Shown: positions 53,356 to 62,109 of the stretch, one piece after another | Layout: each line of letters starts with the position of its first letter | How positions within the stretch are numbered: the first letter of the stretch is position 1 | NCBI RefSeq assembly: GCF_001641635.1 | Contig: NZ_LUUB01000034.1 | Location: 83,305 to 147,304, forward strand | Origin: Bradyrhizobium centrolobii | Lineage (GTDB): Bacteria > Pseudomonadota > Alphaproteobacteria > Rhizobiales > Xanthobacteraceae | Direction: 5' to 3' | Length of the DNA stretch: 64,000 bases | Translations under genes and position numbers: made by a program | Notes under the pieces: generated by a model | The model's database searches: none | Seen by the model: only the letters and a program-made list of their open reading frames with translations | Told to the model about the DNA's origin: nothing

Positions 53356-54984
53356 TCAAACCTCGAACGCGGATTTTTCCGGCACGGCCGCGGCCGCACC
53401 ACGGTCGAGCAGCAGCTCGATCTTCACCAGGACATGGGCGATGCGATCGAGGATATGTTGCAAATTGCGTTGCGCCTGTGCGGCATCCGCCAACCAGGCT
53501 TCGGTAACGAGCCGCGCGCCCACACACAGCCGCAGCACGGCCTGCGGCTTGCCGTCCGGTCGCTCAAGCCGCACCGGTTGGCCGACGAGGCAGCGCTGTG
53601 CGGCAACCCGCCGGTCCGCCGCGCTGCCTTTGACGTCGTCGTTCATGTCGCACGCCAGGGCGCGATGCACCGCGCTGGTCTCGGCGATCGAGACCGGCTT
53701 GCCGTCGCGCAGCAGCGCGAACGGAAAGATCGTGGCTCGCGCGAATTCCTCGTCATCCACGCCGGCCCGTTCCAGCACCGTCGGAACGGCTGCGAGCGAC
53801 GGCGTCAGCGCGATCATACTCTCGATGCCGGCCGCAAGCTCGGCCAGCGCCCTGGCGCGGAAAGCCCCCGGCACCGCATAGTAGCTGCCGATTTCCGCGA
53901 GCGCCGCCTCCCAGCGCAGCCATTGGCCGAAATTCGGCCGGCGCTCGAAGCACGATCGCAGCGTCGACCAGGCCTTCGGCCAGTCGCTGCGATCGGCATA
54001 GTCGAGCAGGCCCGGCGCAATCTCCACGCCCCGATCGAGCGATCGCGAAAGCCCCTTCGGCACCAGCAGCGCGCCGCTGAAGGCGGGGCCACCAAAGAAC
54101 TTGGAGCCGGTGATGAGAACCATGTAGCCGCGATCGAGATAGGAGCGCAGCCGCCGACGCCCGAGCCGCATCTGGCAGGCGTCGACGACGACCTGGACCT
54201 TGTCGGACCAGCGCCGCGCGATCTCGTCGAGGCAGGCCGCGCTCGGCGCGCGCCAGCCGAGCTTCGAGGAATCCATGATCTGAAGCAGCACAGGCGCGCC
54301 CCGCGCGATCGCGCTCTCGACCGCACGGAACACTGCGCTGTCGGCATCCAGCCGCGGCGCGAGTCCAGGCGCGGCATTCAACAGCGGCAACACGATGCTG
54401 TCGCCGGCGAGCCCCGCAATCGCACCGTCCTTGCGAACCGAAAAGCCGCTCGCCGTCATGGTACTGAAATGGCGCCCGCGCGCGGTATGGGCCGTTCCGC
54501 TTCCAGTCTGGTCGGCGCCCACCACGATCGTCAGCGGCGGCGCGCCGAGCACCGCGCGCGCCAGGAACAGGGCGTGAAGCTGGGAATCGGTGCCGGACGG
54601 CGAGAACACCACGTCCACTTGCGGCGAGAGCTGGAGGTGACCACGGAGCTCGTCGCGCATGTCCTCGCAGCGCGAGTCGAAGGCGACCTCCACTTCGTCG
54701 AACAGCGATTTGTGCACGAGCTCTTCGCGCGCAAGCGCGGCGCGGTCATAGGCGGCCTGCGAGATCGGCGATGCGGTCGAAGACGCGAAATTCCAGACAT
54801 CCGGGGCCGGCGACGGCGCGCAGCCATAAGAGTTCAGGCGCGTGTGAGGATCGAGCGCCAGCCGGGGGTCGCCGCCGGAGGCCAGCAGCGTATCGAGCGG
54901 CGTGAAGAGATCGCGCAGGAGGTAGCGCGAGCCGCCGCCAAAGGCGCGCTCCGCTTGCTGCAAACGGGATGCGCCGACGCTCAT
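53356..54984 (-). CDS. PLP-dependent fold-type-I enzyme, unknown substrate
   Basis: A protein of about 542 aa. ATG 54984 (MSVGASRLQQAERAFGGGSR) is used; ATG 55005 would overlap the upstream gene. PLP features are VDVVFSPSGTDSQLHALFLARAVLG (phosphate loop), VQVVVDACQMRLGR (Asp pairing with the PLP nitrogen) and ITGSKFFGGPAFSGALLVPKG (Schiff-base Lys). It resembles group II decarboxylases and aminotransferases distantly. The C-terminal about 120 residues (LERPDGKPQAVLRLCVGARLV...) are unusual. It ends 1 bp before the ATP-grasp start. Confidence 0.75.
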   Translation of the reverse strand: MSVGASRLQQAERAFGGGSRYLLRDLFTPLDTLLASGGDPRLALDPHTRLNSYGCAPSPAPDVWNFASSTASPISQAAYDRAALAREELVHKSLFDEVEVAFDSRCEDMRDELRGHLQLSPQVDVVFSPSGTDSQLHALFLARAVLGAPPLTIVVGADQTGSGTAHTARGRHFSTMTASGFSVRKDGAIAGLAGDSIVLPLLNAAPGLAPRLDADSAVFRAVESAIARGAPVLLQIMDSSKLGWRAPSAACLDEIARRWSDKVQVVVDACQMRLGRRRLRSYLDRGYMVLITGSKFFGGPAFSGALLVPKGLSRSLDRGVEIAPGLLDYADRSDWPKAWSTLRSCFERRPNFGQWLRWEAALAEIGSYYAVPGAFRARALAELAAGIESMIALTPSLAAVPTVLERAGVDDEEFARATIFPFALLRDGKPVSIAETSAVHRALACDMNDDVKGSAADRRVAAQRCLVGQPVRLERPDGKPQAVLRLCVGARLVTEAWLADAAQAQRNLQHILDRIAHVLVKIELLLDRGAAAAVPEKSAFEV

Positions 54985-54994
54985 CCCGAAAGGC

Positions 54995-55777
54995 TCACGC
55001 TGCATCGGCCGCTGCCGTGGGCGCCGGCGCGAACTGAGACGCGATGTCGCCATGGAAGACAGACGGGCCGACGTGATCGAGCGAGCTCTGGATGTCGGCC
55101 CAGATCTCGCCGCCGATGTCGGTCCAGCGCTTGCAGAAGGCGAAATCCTCGGAAAGGTAGGTGCCGGTCGCCGGATCGATCATGCATTCGAACAGGGCGA
55201 AGCGGTTCGGGCTCGCCGCCAGCGTGTCATGCGAATGCTCGCGGAAGAATTGCAGGGCCGCATAGTTCGGATGGCGGCACATCGTCTCCAGCACGTGACG
55301 CCGGATCATCAGGAAGCCGGTGCCGGCATAGCGCACGCGGGTGAAGCCGTTGACTACCACGATGCGGTCGGGATCCTCGATCTCGAGGACATAGTCCAGG
55401 GAAGCCGCCGGCACGTCGGCGCGGCCCGCCGCAATCGCCCGCTTGGCCTTGTCCCAGTTGACGCGCTTGATCGGGTAGCAGCCGGCGACGACCTCGGCCC
55501 CGCATTCGATCAGCCGGAACACCTGTTCCGGCTTGAAGCCGATGTCGGCATCCACGAACAGGAAATGCGTCGCCGCGGGATCGTCCAGGAACATCGCGAC
55601 GAGATTTGCCCGTGCGCGAGTGATCAGCGCATCGCCGTCCCGCAGGAGCACCTTGAGCTCGAGATTGGACATGCCGTGCACGGCGCGCTGGAGCGCGAAG
55701 ATCGAGCTTGCATAGATGCTCGACACCTGCCCGCCGAAGCACGGCGTGGCTACCACCAGCTGCATCTTGTCCGACAT
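54995..55777 (-). CDS. Glycosyltransferase-like protein (GT-A, Anp1/GT2-type)
   Basis: A 260-aa protein from ATG 55777 (MSDKMQLVVATPCFGGQVSS). A GT-A nucleotide-sugar fold is suggested by ITRARANLVAMFLDDPAATHFLFVDADIGFKPEQVFRLI, where DAD is the metal-binding DxD, and by GTGFLMIRRHVLETM and LSEDFAFCKRWTDIGGEIWAD with the late acidic catalytic region. No membrane segment, so cytoplasmic. It is first in the four-gene operon, with a CtrA box 50 bp upstream. Given its location between flbT and flgL, a flagellin or hook-protein glycosylation role is plausible but unproven. Confidence 0.75.
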   Translation of the reverse strand: MSDKMQLVVATPCFGGQVSSIYASSIFALQRAVHGMSNLELKVLLRDGDALITRARANLVAMFLDDPAATHFLFVDADIGFKPEQVFRLIECGAEVVAGCYPIKRVNWDKAKRAIAAGRADVPAASLDYVLEIEDPDRIVVVNGFTRVRYAGTGFLMIRRHVLETMCRHPNYAALQFFREHSHDTLAASPNRFALFECMIDPATGTYLSEDFAFCKRWTDIGGEIWADIQSSLDHVGPSVFHGDIASQFAPAPTAAADAA

Positions 55778-55826
55778 CGACGGCCCCGCCCGGCTCAAAT
55801 CCTCACCAAGAGGTAAACAGGCATGG

Positions 55827-55841
55827 TTAACGGCGCCTTAA
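55827..55841 (-). promoter_or_regulatory. CtrA box upstream of the four-gene operon
   Basis: The reverse strand reads TTAAGGCGCCGTTAACCATG, an exact TTAA-N7-TTAAC with the extended core. It sits in the 71-bp gap between flgL and the glycosyltransferase gene, 50 bp before that start. Confidence 0.85.
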
Positions 55842-55848
55842 CGCCCCC

Positions 55849-57726
55849 TTAGAGGAACTTGACGAGAGAGAGCTGCGCGAGGTTCGCGGTGGTCTGATAG
55901 GAGGCCTGGAGCGCGTTCTGGAGCGCCAGGATCTCGCTTGCGACCTGGTCCGGCGAAGCCGACTCCGCCTGGTCGATGATGCTCTGCAGCTGCGCCTTGG
56001 CCTGGGTCTGACGCGTGGTCGCATCCTTCATCGTGTTCTGGGCCATCGCGATGTCGGTCTGGATGTCCTCGACGCGCTGCGCTCCGGGCTGCGGCGTCAG
56101 CGCCTGAGTCGTACGCAGGCTCAGCGCCGCGACCTGCCCGCCTGAATACTGCCCGGTCGGCGAGGTCGAGAACGTGCCGAACACCGCGATCGCCTGCAGC
56201 TGCCGGCGGATCGCGTCCTCGTCGGCCTGCGCGCCATACTGCACGGTGATGGAATCGTCGACCCGCGCCACTGCGGTGGAGCGCGCCGAGCCGGGCCCGT
56301 CATTGCCCTGGTACCATTTCACGGTATTGGCGGAGCCATTCACGAGCGTCGTGGCCGAGCTCGCGGGCGAAGAGCCGACACGCAGTGGCGGCCGCGTGGC
56401 GGTGACCGGCGACGAGCTGAAACCGAGCGCACCAAGCGCGCCCGTGTTCGAGCTCGTGATACTCAGACTGGCCGCATCGTCGGTGTTGATGGTGATCACG
56501 CCGCCGTGGATTGTCGACGGCTTCGAGGTCCCCGTGATCGAGTCGATCTTGCTCATCAGGGTCTGGATGCTGTCGGTGACGTTGAGCTGGTTGCCGGTCG
56601 CGCCCGAATTGACGAAGGTGAGCGTGGTCCCATTGACGGTGATGGTGTCGCCGGCGGCGAAGCCCGGAGAAATCGAGTCCGAGGGATTGGTGCCGGACAG
56701 CGCCGTCGCTCCGGTCGCCGGAGCAGGTGTCGCGGCCTGGTTGTAGGCCGCCGCGGTTCCGATCGCCGAGCCCGCCGTGTTGAAGAAATTGTCGCCCGCC
56801 GTAACGGCCGAAGCCGCCACCAGCGAGGTGTTGGCGAGCTTCTGGATTGCGGTGTTCAGCGCCGCATTGAGGTTCGAGGCGGTATTGGTCGGGTTGGTCG
56901 CATCGATCGCAAAGCTGCCGGCCGGCGTCGGCGTCGCCGTGGACGCAGTCACGTCGATCTGCTCGGTCGAGCCGTCCGGCAGGGTGAACTGAACACTCAG
57001 CTTGTCGCCGTTGCTCGGATTGGTGCCGTTGAGATCGACGGAGAACGACACCGGCGAGCCGCTCGGACCGGTAAGCGTTGCACCCGTCAAGGTCGAGGAA
57101 ACCGCTGCGATCTTCAGCCCGAAGGGCGATCCGGCGACGTCCTCGGACACCTTGACCGAGCTCGGCGTCGGCTGCGTCTGCACCAGCCGCCCCATGCCGT
57201 TGGCCCCGAGGTCGGCCGCCTGGCGCTCCGCCATGACGGTCTTTAAGCCGGCCTGCGTGGTGGTGCCGTTGATGATGTCGTCTGCATTGGCAACCGACTG
57301 CGTGTTGAATGCGGTCCCGGAAAACAGATAGCGGTTGCCCGACTGCGTGTTGAGCACGCCAACCATCGAGGCGAACTGGGCCGCAGCAGTGTTCTGCGCG
57401 ACGGTCTGCCCATTGACGTTGAGATCCTGCGCCGTGCTGGCGGAGCCTGTCTGCACGGTGTTGCGGATCGTCGTCAGCGACTGAAGCGCGGTGTTGGCGA
57501 GGTTGATGCTGACGTTGACGTTGGTGATCGTGTCCGTATAGGCGCCGATGTTGGCAAGCTGCGCACGCGAGGCGATCGCGAAGCCCTCGTTGGTGCCCAT
57601 GCCAGAATAGTTCTGCGACAGCTTGCCGGTCGAGAGCTGCGTCGACAGCTCGGTGAGCTGCTGATTGATGTTGCGGATCTGAGCGCCGAGGACCGACGAG
57701 GAGTAGTTGATGCTGCTGATCGACAT
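55849..57726 (-). CDS. flgL: FlgL, hook-filament junction protein 2 (enlarged)
   Basis: A 625-aa protein, about twice the length of enteric FlgL. The N-terminal MSISSINYSSSVLGAQIRNINQQLTELSTQLSTGKLSQNYSGMG and C-terminal QVASEILALQNALQASYQTTANLAQLSLVKFL form the D0/D1 coils. The GNRYLFSGTAFNTQ motif of FlgL is at about 130-143. Residues about 360-438 are an IN-type module (DTITVNGTTLTFVNSGATGN...ALGALGFSS) closely matching one in FlgE. It is third in flgE-flgK-flgL. Confidence 0.93.
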   Translation of the reverse strand: MSISSINYSSSVLGAQIRNINQQLTELSTQLSTGKLSQNYSGMGTNEGFAIASRAQLANIGAYTDTITNVNVSINLANTALQSLTTIRNTVQTGSASTAQDLNVNGQTVAQNTAAAQFASMVGVLNTQSGNRYLFSGTAFNTQSVANADDIINGTTTQAGLKTVMAERQAADLGANGMGRLVQTQPTPSSVKVSEDVAGSPFGLKIAAVSSTLTGATLTGPSGSPVSFSVDLNGTNPSNGDKLSVQFTLPDGSTEQIDVTASTATPTPAGSFAIDATNPTNTASNLNAALNTAIQKLANTSLVAASAVTAGDNFFNTAGSAIGTAAAYNQAATPAPATGATALSGTNPSDSISPGFAAGDTITVNGTTLTFVNSGATGNQLNVTDSIQTLMSKIDSITGTSKPSTIHGGVITINTDDAASLSITSSNTGALGALGFSSSPVTATRPPLRVGSSPASSATTLVNGSANTVKWYQGNDGPGSARSTAVARVDDSITVQYGAQADEDAIRRQLQAIAVFGTFSTSPTGQYSGGQVAALSLRTTQALTPQPGAQRVEDIQTDIAMAQNTMKDATTRQTQAKAQLQSIIDQAESASPDQVASEILALQNALQASYQTTANLAQLSLVKFL

Positions 57727-57746
57727 CTTTCAGAGCCCTGTACTGG

Positions 57747-59630
57747 TTACACTTGAGCCTGGAGCAAGGTGTTCATCATGCTCTGCACCACCGACATGAC
57801 GTGAGCGTTGGCGGCATAGGCATTCTGGAGCTGGATCAGGTTCGACATCTCCGAGTCCAGGTTGACGCTGGAGGTCGAGTTGAACTTGGCCTGGAGCGTC
57901 GACACCACGACGCTCTGGCCCTGCTGGAGCTGAGTCGCCTGCGTCGCCGCGTTGCTCTGCACGCTGAGGAACTGCTGGAGATAGTTCGAGACGTTGCCGC
58001 TGAAGGGCTGGCTCGACGAGCCGAGGCCGGTCTGCGGCGAATAGGAGAACACCGCCGTGGTGAGCTGGGAGTAGAGATAGTCCGAGCGCGTCGTGTCGCC
58101 CGCGGGCGTTACCGGCGAGGTGCTGTAGACCGAGAGCCGGGTCGGATCGGCGACCAGAGACGTGTTCACGGCGATGCGCCCGGCAAGGCCGGTCATCTGC
58201 GAGCCGGATGCGGTGATCGCGCCGGTGTAAAGCGTCGTGCCGCCATCGGTGAACAGCGGCAGTTGCGGATTACCCGAGGTCAGCGACGAGATCGTCTTGG
58301 TGCTGGACGACGAATTGACCTTGGTGAGTCCCGAGCCGTCATCCGTAATCCGTAGCGTCGTGGCGGTGGCCGGCGACGGCGCGGCGGAGAACGTCAGATG
58401 CGTGCCGCCCAGAGCGGTGTTGAGCGCGGAGGCGATCGCGCCCATGCCACCGGAGAAGTTGACGCCGACCTGCATCGGGTTGGCATTGGCGGCGTTCCGG
58501 AGCGGCAGCGCCGCCGGATCGGTCACGTTGACCAGCGTGATCTGACGCTGGGTGTTGGTCGTCGTGTCGGTATAGGTGATGTTGATGGTGTTGCCGGGCT
58601 GCGCGCCCGCGAGGTCGACGTCGAAGCCTGCTGGCGGGCCGGAGACGGCGCTGCCGGCCGTGGTCTTGTCGGACAGCGCGCTCGCCATCGTCGCGGCGAG
58701 CTGATCGATCTGGTTCTGCGCCTGCACCAGCGTCTGGTCGCGCAGCCTGAGGTCGGCCGCGATCTGGCCGGAGGAGACGACGTTGTTGGCGACGACGTCG
58801 ACCGAGGAGCCATTCGGCAGCTTGATGTTGAACGCGCCGACGCCGGACTTGGCCGGATCGCTGTTGTAGAGCGAGGTCGCCGAGAGTGCGCCGGCCGACG
58901 CAAAAGAGAATTGCGAGGCAAGCCCCGCGCCGACGAGCTGGATGCCGGTGCTGGTGAAGACGTTGGCCTGGTTCGAACCGTCGGTGACGACGCGGACGTC
59001 GACATATTTCGACAGCGTGTTGATCGCCTGGTCGCGCTGATCCATCAGCGTCGCGGCGGACGGATCGTTCGACGACAAACCCTGGAGCTTGGTGTTGATG
59101 TCGGCGATCTGCTGCATCGCCGCGTTCGCCTGCTGCGCCGAGGTGCCGAGATCCTGCTCGACGTTGGACCGCAGTGACTGGATACCCTTGGTGGTGACGT
59201 TGAGCTGCTGCGCCAGCGCCTGCGCCGCACCGAGGGCGACCGTCTGAGCCGACGACGAGCCCGCGCTCGTCGACAGCGCCTGCAGCGCGGAAGTGAAATT
59301 GTTCAGCGCGGTTTCAAGCGTGCCGTTATTGCCGGGCGTGCCATAGACATTCTGAAGCTGCTTCAGGATGTTGGCCATCTGGTCTGCATAGCCGCTGCCG
59401 CCGGTCTCGGTGCGCAGCTGGTTCAGCACGTAACTGTCGATCTCCCGGCTGACGCCGGTCGTCATCGCCGTCGAGCCGAAACCGCCGGTGGTGACCTCGA
59501 TCTGGTTCGGCGTCTGGGCGACGTAGCCCGGCGTCTGCGAGTTTGCGACGTTCGAGGAGACGATCGAGAGCGCGGCCTGGTTGGCACGCAGACCGCTCAT
59601 CGCGCTGGCGAGGGCTGAACTCAAACCCAT
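57747..59630 (-). CDS. flgK: FlgK, hook-filament junction protein 1
   Basis: A 627-aa protein. N-terminal MGLSSALASAMSGLRANQAALSIVSSNVANSQTPGYVAQ is canonical, followed by the helical domain NILKQLQNVYGTPGNNGTLETALNNFTSALQAL. C-terminal SSVNLDSEMSNLIQLQNAYAANAHVMSVVQSMMNTLLQAQV is the FlgK ending. It starts 40 bp after flgE ends and lies 20 bp before flgL. Confidence 0.96.
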   Translation of the reverse strand: MGLSSALASAMSGLRANQAALSIVSSNVANSQTPGYVAQTPNQIEVTTGGFGSTAMTTGVSREIDSYVLNQLRTETGGSGYADQMANILKQLQNVYGTPGNNGTLETALNNFTSALQALSTSAGSSSAQTVALGAAQALAQQLNVTTKGIQSLRSNVEQDLGTSAQQANAAMQQIADINTKLQGLSSNDPSAATLMDQRDQAINTLSKYVDVRVVTDGSNQANVFTSTGIQLVGAGLASQFSFASAGALSATSLYNSDPAKSGVGAFNIKLPNGSSVDVVANNVVSSGQIAADLRLRDQTLVQAQNQIDQLAATMASALSDKTTAGSAVSGPPAGFDVDLAGAQPGNTINITYTDTTTNTQRQITLVNVTDPAALPLRNAANANPMQVGVNFSGGMGAIASALNTALGGTHLTFSAAPSPATATTLRITDDGSGLTKVNSSSSTKTISSLTSGNPQLPLFTDGGTTLYTGAITASGSQMTGLAGRIAVNTSLVADPTRLSVYSTSPVTPAGDTTRSDYLYSQLTTAVFSYSPQTGLGSSSQPFSGNVSNYLQQFLSVQSNAATQATQLQQGQSVVVSTLQAKFNSTSSVNLDSEMSNLIQLQNAYAANAHVMSVVQSMMNTLLQAQV

Positions 59631-59670
59631 GACTTGCCGCCTTTGGTTACGTTACGCGCCGGTGGACCGA

Positions 59671-61932
59671 TCAGCGCAACACGTTCAAGAGGTCCTGCAC
59701 CATCGAATTCGCCGTCGTGATGACCTTGGTGTTGGCCGAATAGGCCTGCTGGGTCACGATCAGCTTGGTGAATTCATCGGCGATGTCGGTGTTGGATCCT
59801 TCCAGCGACGAGCCGCTGATGGTGCCCGAAGCGCCGTCGATCGCAGGTCCTGACTGATCCGTCGCCGCGTAAGCGCCGCCATCGAGCGCCTTCAGGTAAT
59901 TGGTGCCGTTGAAATGCGACAGCTGCACCTGTGCGAGGTCGAGGTTCTGGCCGTTGGAGAAGGTTCCGACCACGAGGCCGTTGTTGCTGACTGCGACCGA
60001 ACGGAGCTGACCGGCGGCGTAGCCGTTCTGCGTGATGGTGTTGATGGTCACCGCCCCACTCGTGCTCGCATATTGCGTTAGCCCGCCCGAGGAGATGTTG
60101 AAGGCGACCGAGCCGAGCGACTGGCCGCTGACGGTGACGTTGTTGATTGTGATGCCCGAGCCGCTCGGCGAAGTTAGCGACCCGTCGGCGGCAAAGGTGA
60201 AGGCCTGCCCCGTGTTCACCCAGGCGGGCGACGTGCCGGTCGCATCGGGGTCGGTCTGGTAGAACAGGTTCCAGGTGTCGGAATGACCCGCGCCCAGCGA
60301 CGCGCTGTCGGTCTTGGCCCAGCGCAGTTGCAGGTTCACCGGCGTGCCGGCGGCATTGTACGCGGTCACCGCGCCACCGCTGATAGATTCCTTGGTGAAG
60401 GTAGCGACGTCGTTGCCGATCACCGTTCCGGTGCCGGCGGTGCCGCCGCCGTCGCGATTCTTGGTGATAGTCGACGTGAAGCCGAGCGCCGCAAAGGCCG
60501 CGCTGTTGGAGCTCGACACCGACAGGTTGGAAGCGGTGCCGGTATTCAGCGTGATCACGCCGGAGCTGCTGATCGAGGAGCCTGAAGCGCCGGCGAGAGC
60601 GTCGATCTTGCCGAGCAGGGTCGTGATGTTGTCGGTGACGTTGATCTGGTTCGGGCCGGATGCACCCGAAGCCACAAAAGTCAGCGTCTGGCCGTTCACC
60701 GTGATGGTATCGGCAGGGGGGCCTGCCGTGAAGCCCGATGAGAGCACTTCCGCACCGCCGGCAGTCGCGGTGCCACTCAGCAACGTCGCACCCGTGATCG
60801 CGGGAGTAGAAAGCACGTTGCCGCCGCGCGTCACGCTGCTGATGCCGAGCGCGGTGGCTGCCGTGCCGCTGCCGATCGCCACGTCAGTGCCGGTACCGGT
60901 CGATATCTGGATGTTGCCGGTGGCGCTCAGCGATGCCGTGACGCCGGCGCCGCCAGCGGTCTGGATCGCGTTTAGGATGTCGGACACCGTGGCCGTCGTG
61001 CCCGCGCCGAGGCCGATCGTGGTGTTGCTGCCGGTCGTCGAGACGGTCGTGCCGTTGTTGAAAGTGATCGTGTTGCCGTTGATCGTCAGCGTCTGACCGC
61101 TGAGCGCGGTGAGGATGCTGGACGCGAGATGCGTGCCCACGGAGTTATCGAGGGACGTGGAGGTGGAGGCCACCGCCGAGGAGTTGTTCTGGAGCCCAAC
61201 CGTGCCCGTCCCTGTCGTCGACGAGTAGGCTGAGCGGATGTTGCCGGTTGCGGCCGCGCCGGAAACCTTCGCGTTGGCATACGGCGCGGGCGGCGTACCA
61301 ACCGGCAGCGGGTTGGCTGAGAAGTCCGACGGGTTGAGACCGCCAGCCGCCAGCAGCGTGCCGCTCGACGCGGTCGTGCTCGCCACTGTATTGGGCTGGG
61401 TCGGCAGGTTCGCCGCGTACTGAATCGAGGTCGTCGCCTGAGCCGGGATGAAGTTGTTCGCGAACTTCAGCACCGTCGCCACGCTGCCTTGCGGGTTGCC
61501 GGTCTTCGGGTCGACTGTGACGCCCATCAGATAGTAACCGGCGCCATTGACGAGGTTGCCGTTGGCGTTGACCTGGAAGTCGCCGCGGCGGGTGTAATAG
61601 GTGACACCGCCGTACACCGGCACGTTGTCGACGACACTCGTGGCCTTCTGGACCGAAAAGAAACCGTCGCCGGTGATCGCCATGTTGGTGGCGACGGTGG
61701 AGGCCGAGATCGTGCCCTGCGTGGTGATGGTCGCCTGCGCATGCGCGGTGACGCCGCCGGCGACCTGCTTGCTCGGCACGGAGGAGTCGGGGATGAGATC
61801 CTCGAAGCTGGTCCCGATGCCCTTGTAACCGGTGGTGGATGAGTTCGCGATGTTGCCGGAAATGTTCTGAAGCGCGTAGGACTGCGCCTGCAGGCCACCC
61901 ACCGAGGTGTTCATTGCATCGAAGATACCCAT
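59671..61932 (-). CDS. flgE: FlgE, hook protein (enlarged)
   Basis: A 753-aa hook subunit, nearly double the enteric length. N-terminal MGIFDAMNTSVGGLQAQSYALQNISGNIANSSTTGYKG and C-terminal ISGSSLEGSNTDIADEFTKLIVTQQAYSANTKVITTANSMVQDLLNVLR are standard. The extra length is an insertion (about 180-490) containing two IN-type beta modules: 278-365, similar to flagellin A module 1, and 408-487, similar to FlgL. It is first in flgE-flgK-flgL under a sigma-54-type promoter. Confidence 0.95.
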   Translation of the reverse strand: MGIFDAMNTSVGGLQAQSYALQNISGNIANSSTTGYKGIGTSFEDLIPDSSVPSKQVAGGVTAHAQATITTQGTISASTVATNMAITGDGFFSVQKATSVVDNVPVYGGVTYYTRRGDFQVNANGNLVNGAGYYLMGVTVDPKTGNPQGSVATVLKFANNFIPAQATTSIQYAANLPTQPNTVASTTASSGTLLAAGGLNPSDFSANPLPVGTPPAPYANAKVSGAAATGNIRSAYSSTTGTGTVGLQNNSSAVASTSTSLDNSVGTHLASSILTALSGQTLTINGNTITFNNGTTVSTTGSNTTIGLGAGTTATVSDILNAIQTAGGAGVTASLSATGNIQISTGTGTDVAIGSGTAATALGISSVTRGGNVLSTPAITGATLLSGTATAGGAEVLSSGFTAGPPADTITVNGQTLTFVASGASGPNQINVTDNITTLLGKIDALAGASGSSISSSGVITLNTGTASNLSVSSSNSAAFAALGFTSTITKNRDGGGTAGTGTVIGNDVATFTKESISGGAVTAYNAAGTPVNLQLRWAKTDSASLGAGHSDTWNLFYQTDPDATGTSPAWVNTGQAFTFAADGSLTSPSGSGITINNVTVSGQSLGSVAFNISSGGLTQYASTSGAVTINTITQNGYAAGQLRSVAVSNNGLVVGTFSNGQNLDLAQVQLSHFNGTNYLKALDGGAYAATDQSGPAIDGASGTISGSSLEGSNTDIADEFTKLIVTQQAYSANTKVITTANSMVQDLLNVLR

Positions 61933-61994
61933 AACTTTGTCTCCAAATCCGATCCCGGCGGCCGCCGACCCATGGCCGCAATCGGAGGAGACTT

Positions 61995-62010
61995 CGCAAG
62001 GGCTATGCCA
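61995..62010 (-). promoter_or_regulatory. Sigma-54-type promoter of flgE operon
   Basis: The reverse strand reads TGGCATAGCCCTTGCG: -24 TGGCAT, -12 TTGCG, exact GG-N10-GC spacing. It lies 63 bp upstream of the flgE start. Confidence 0.75.
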
Positions 62011-62036
62011 GTGCGGGTATTCTCAGGAAATCAATG

Positions 62037-62072
62037 GTTTAAATAAACAGGCCCCGGTCGGATGACCGGGGC
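62037..62072 (-). terminator. Terminator of msrB
   Basis: The reverse strand reads GCCCCGGTC-ATCC-GACCGGGGC followed by CTGTTTATTT, 38 bp past the msrB stop. It separates msrB from the flgE promoter. Confidence 0.85.
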
Positions 62073-62109
62073 ACAATTGCCGGGCCGGCAACAATTGCCG
62101 AGATCAAAC

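Noticed and set aside
52987..55344. 785-codon forward frame opposite the ATP-grasp/PLP/GT operon
   Set aside because: Arg-rich shadow of three genes with recognisable catalytic motifs.
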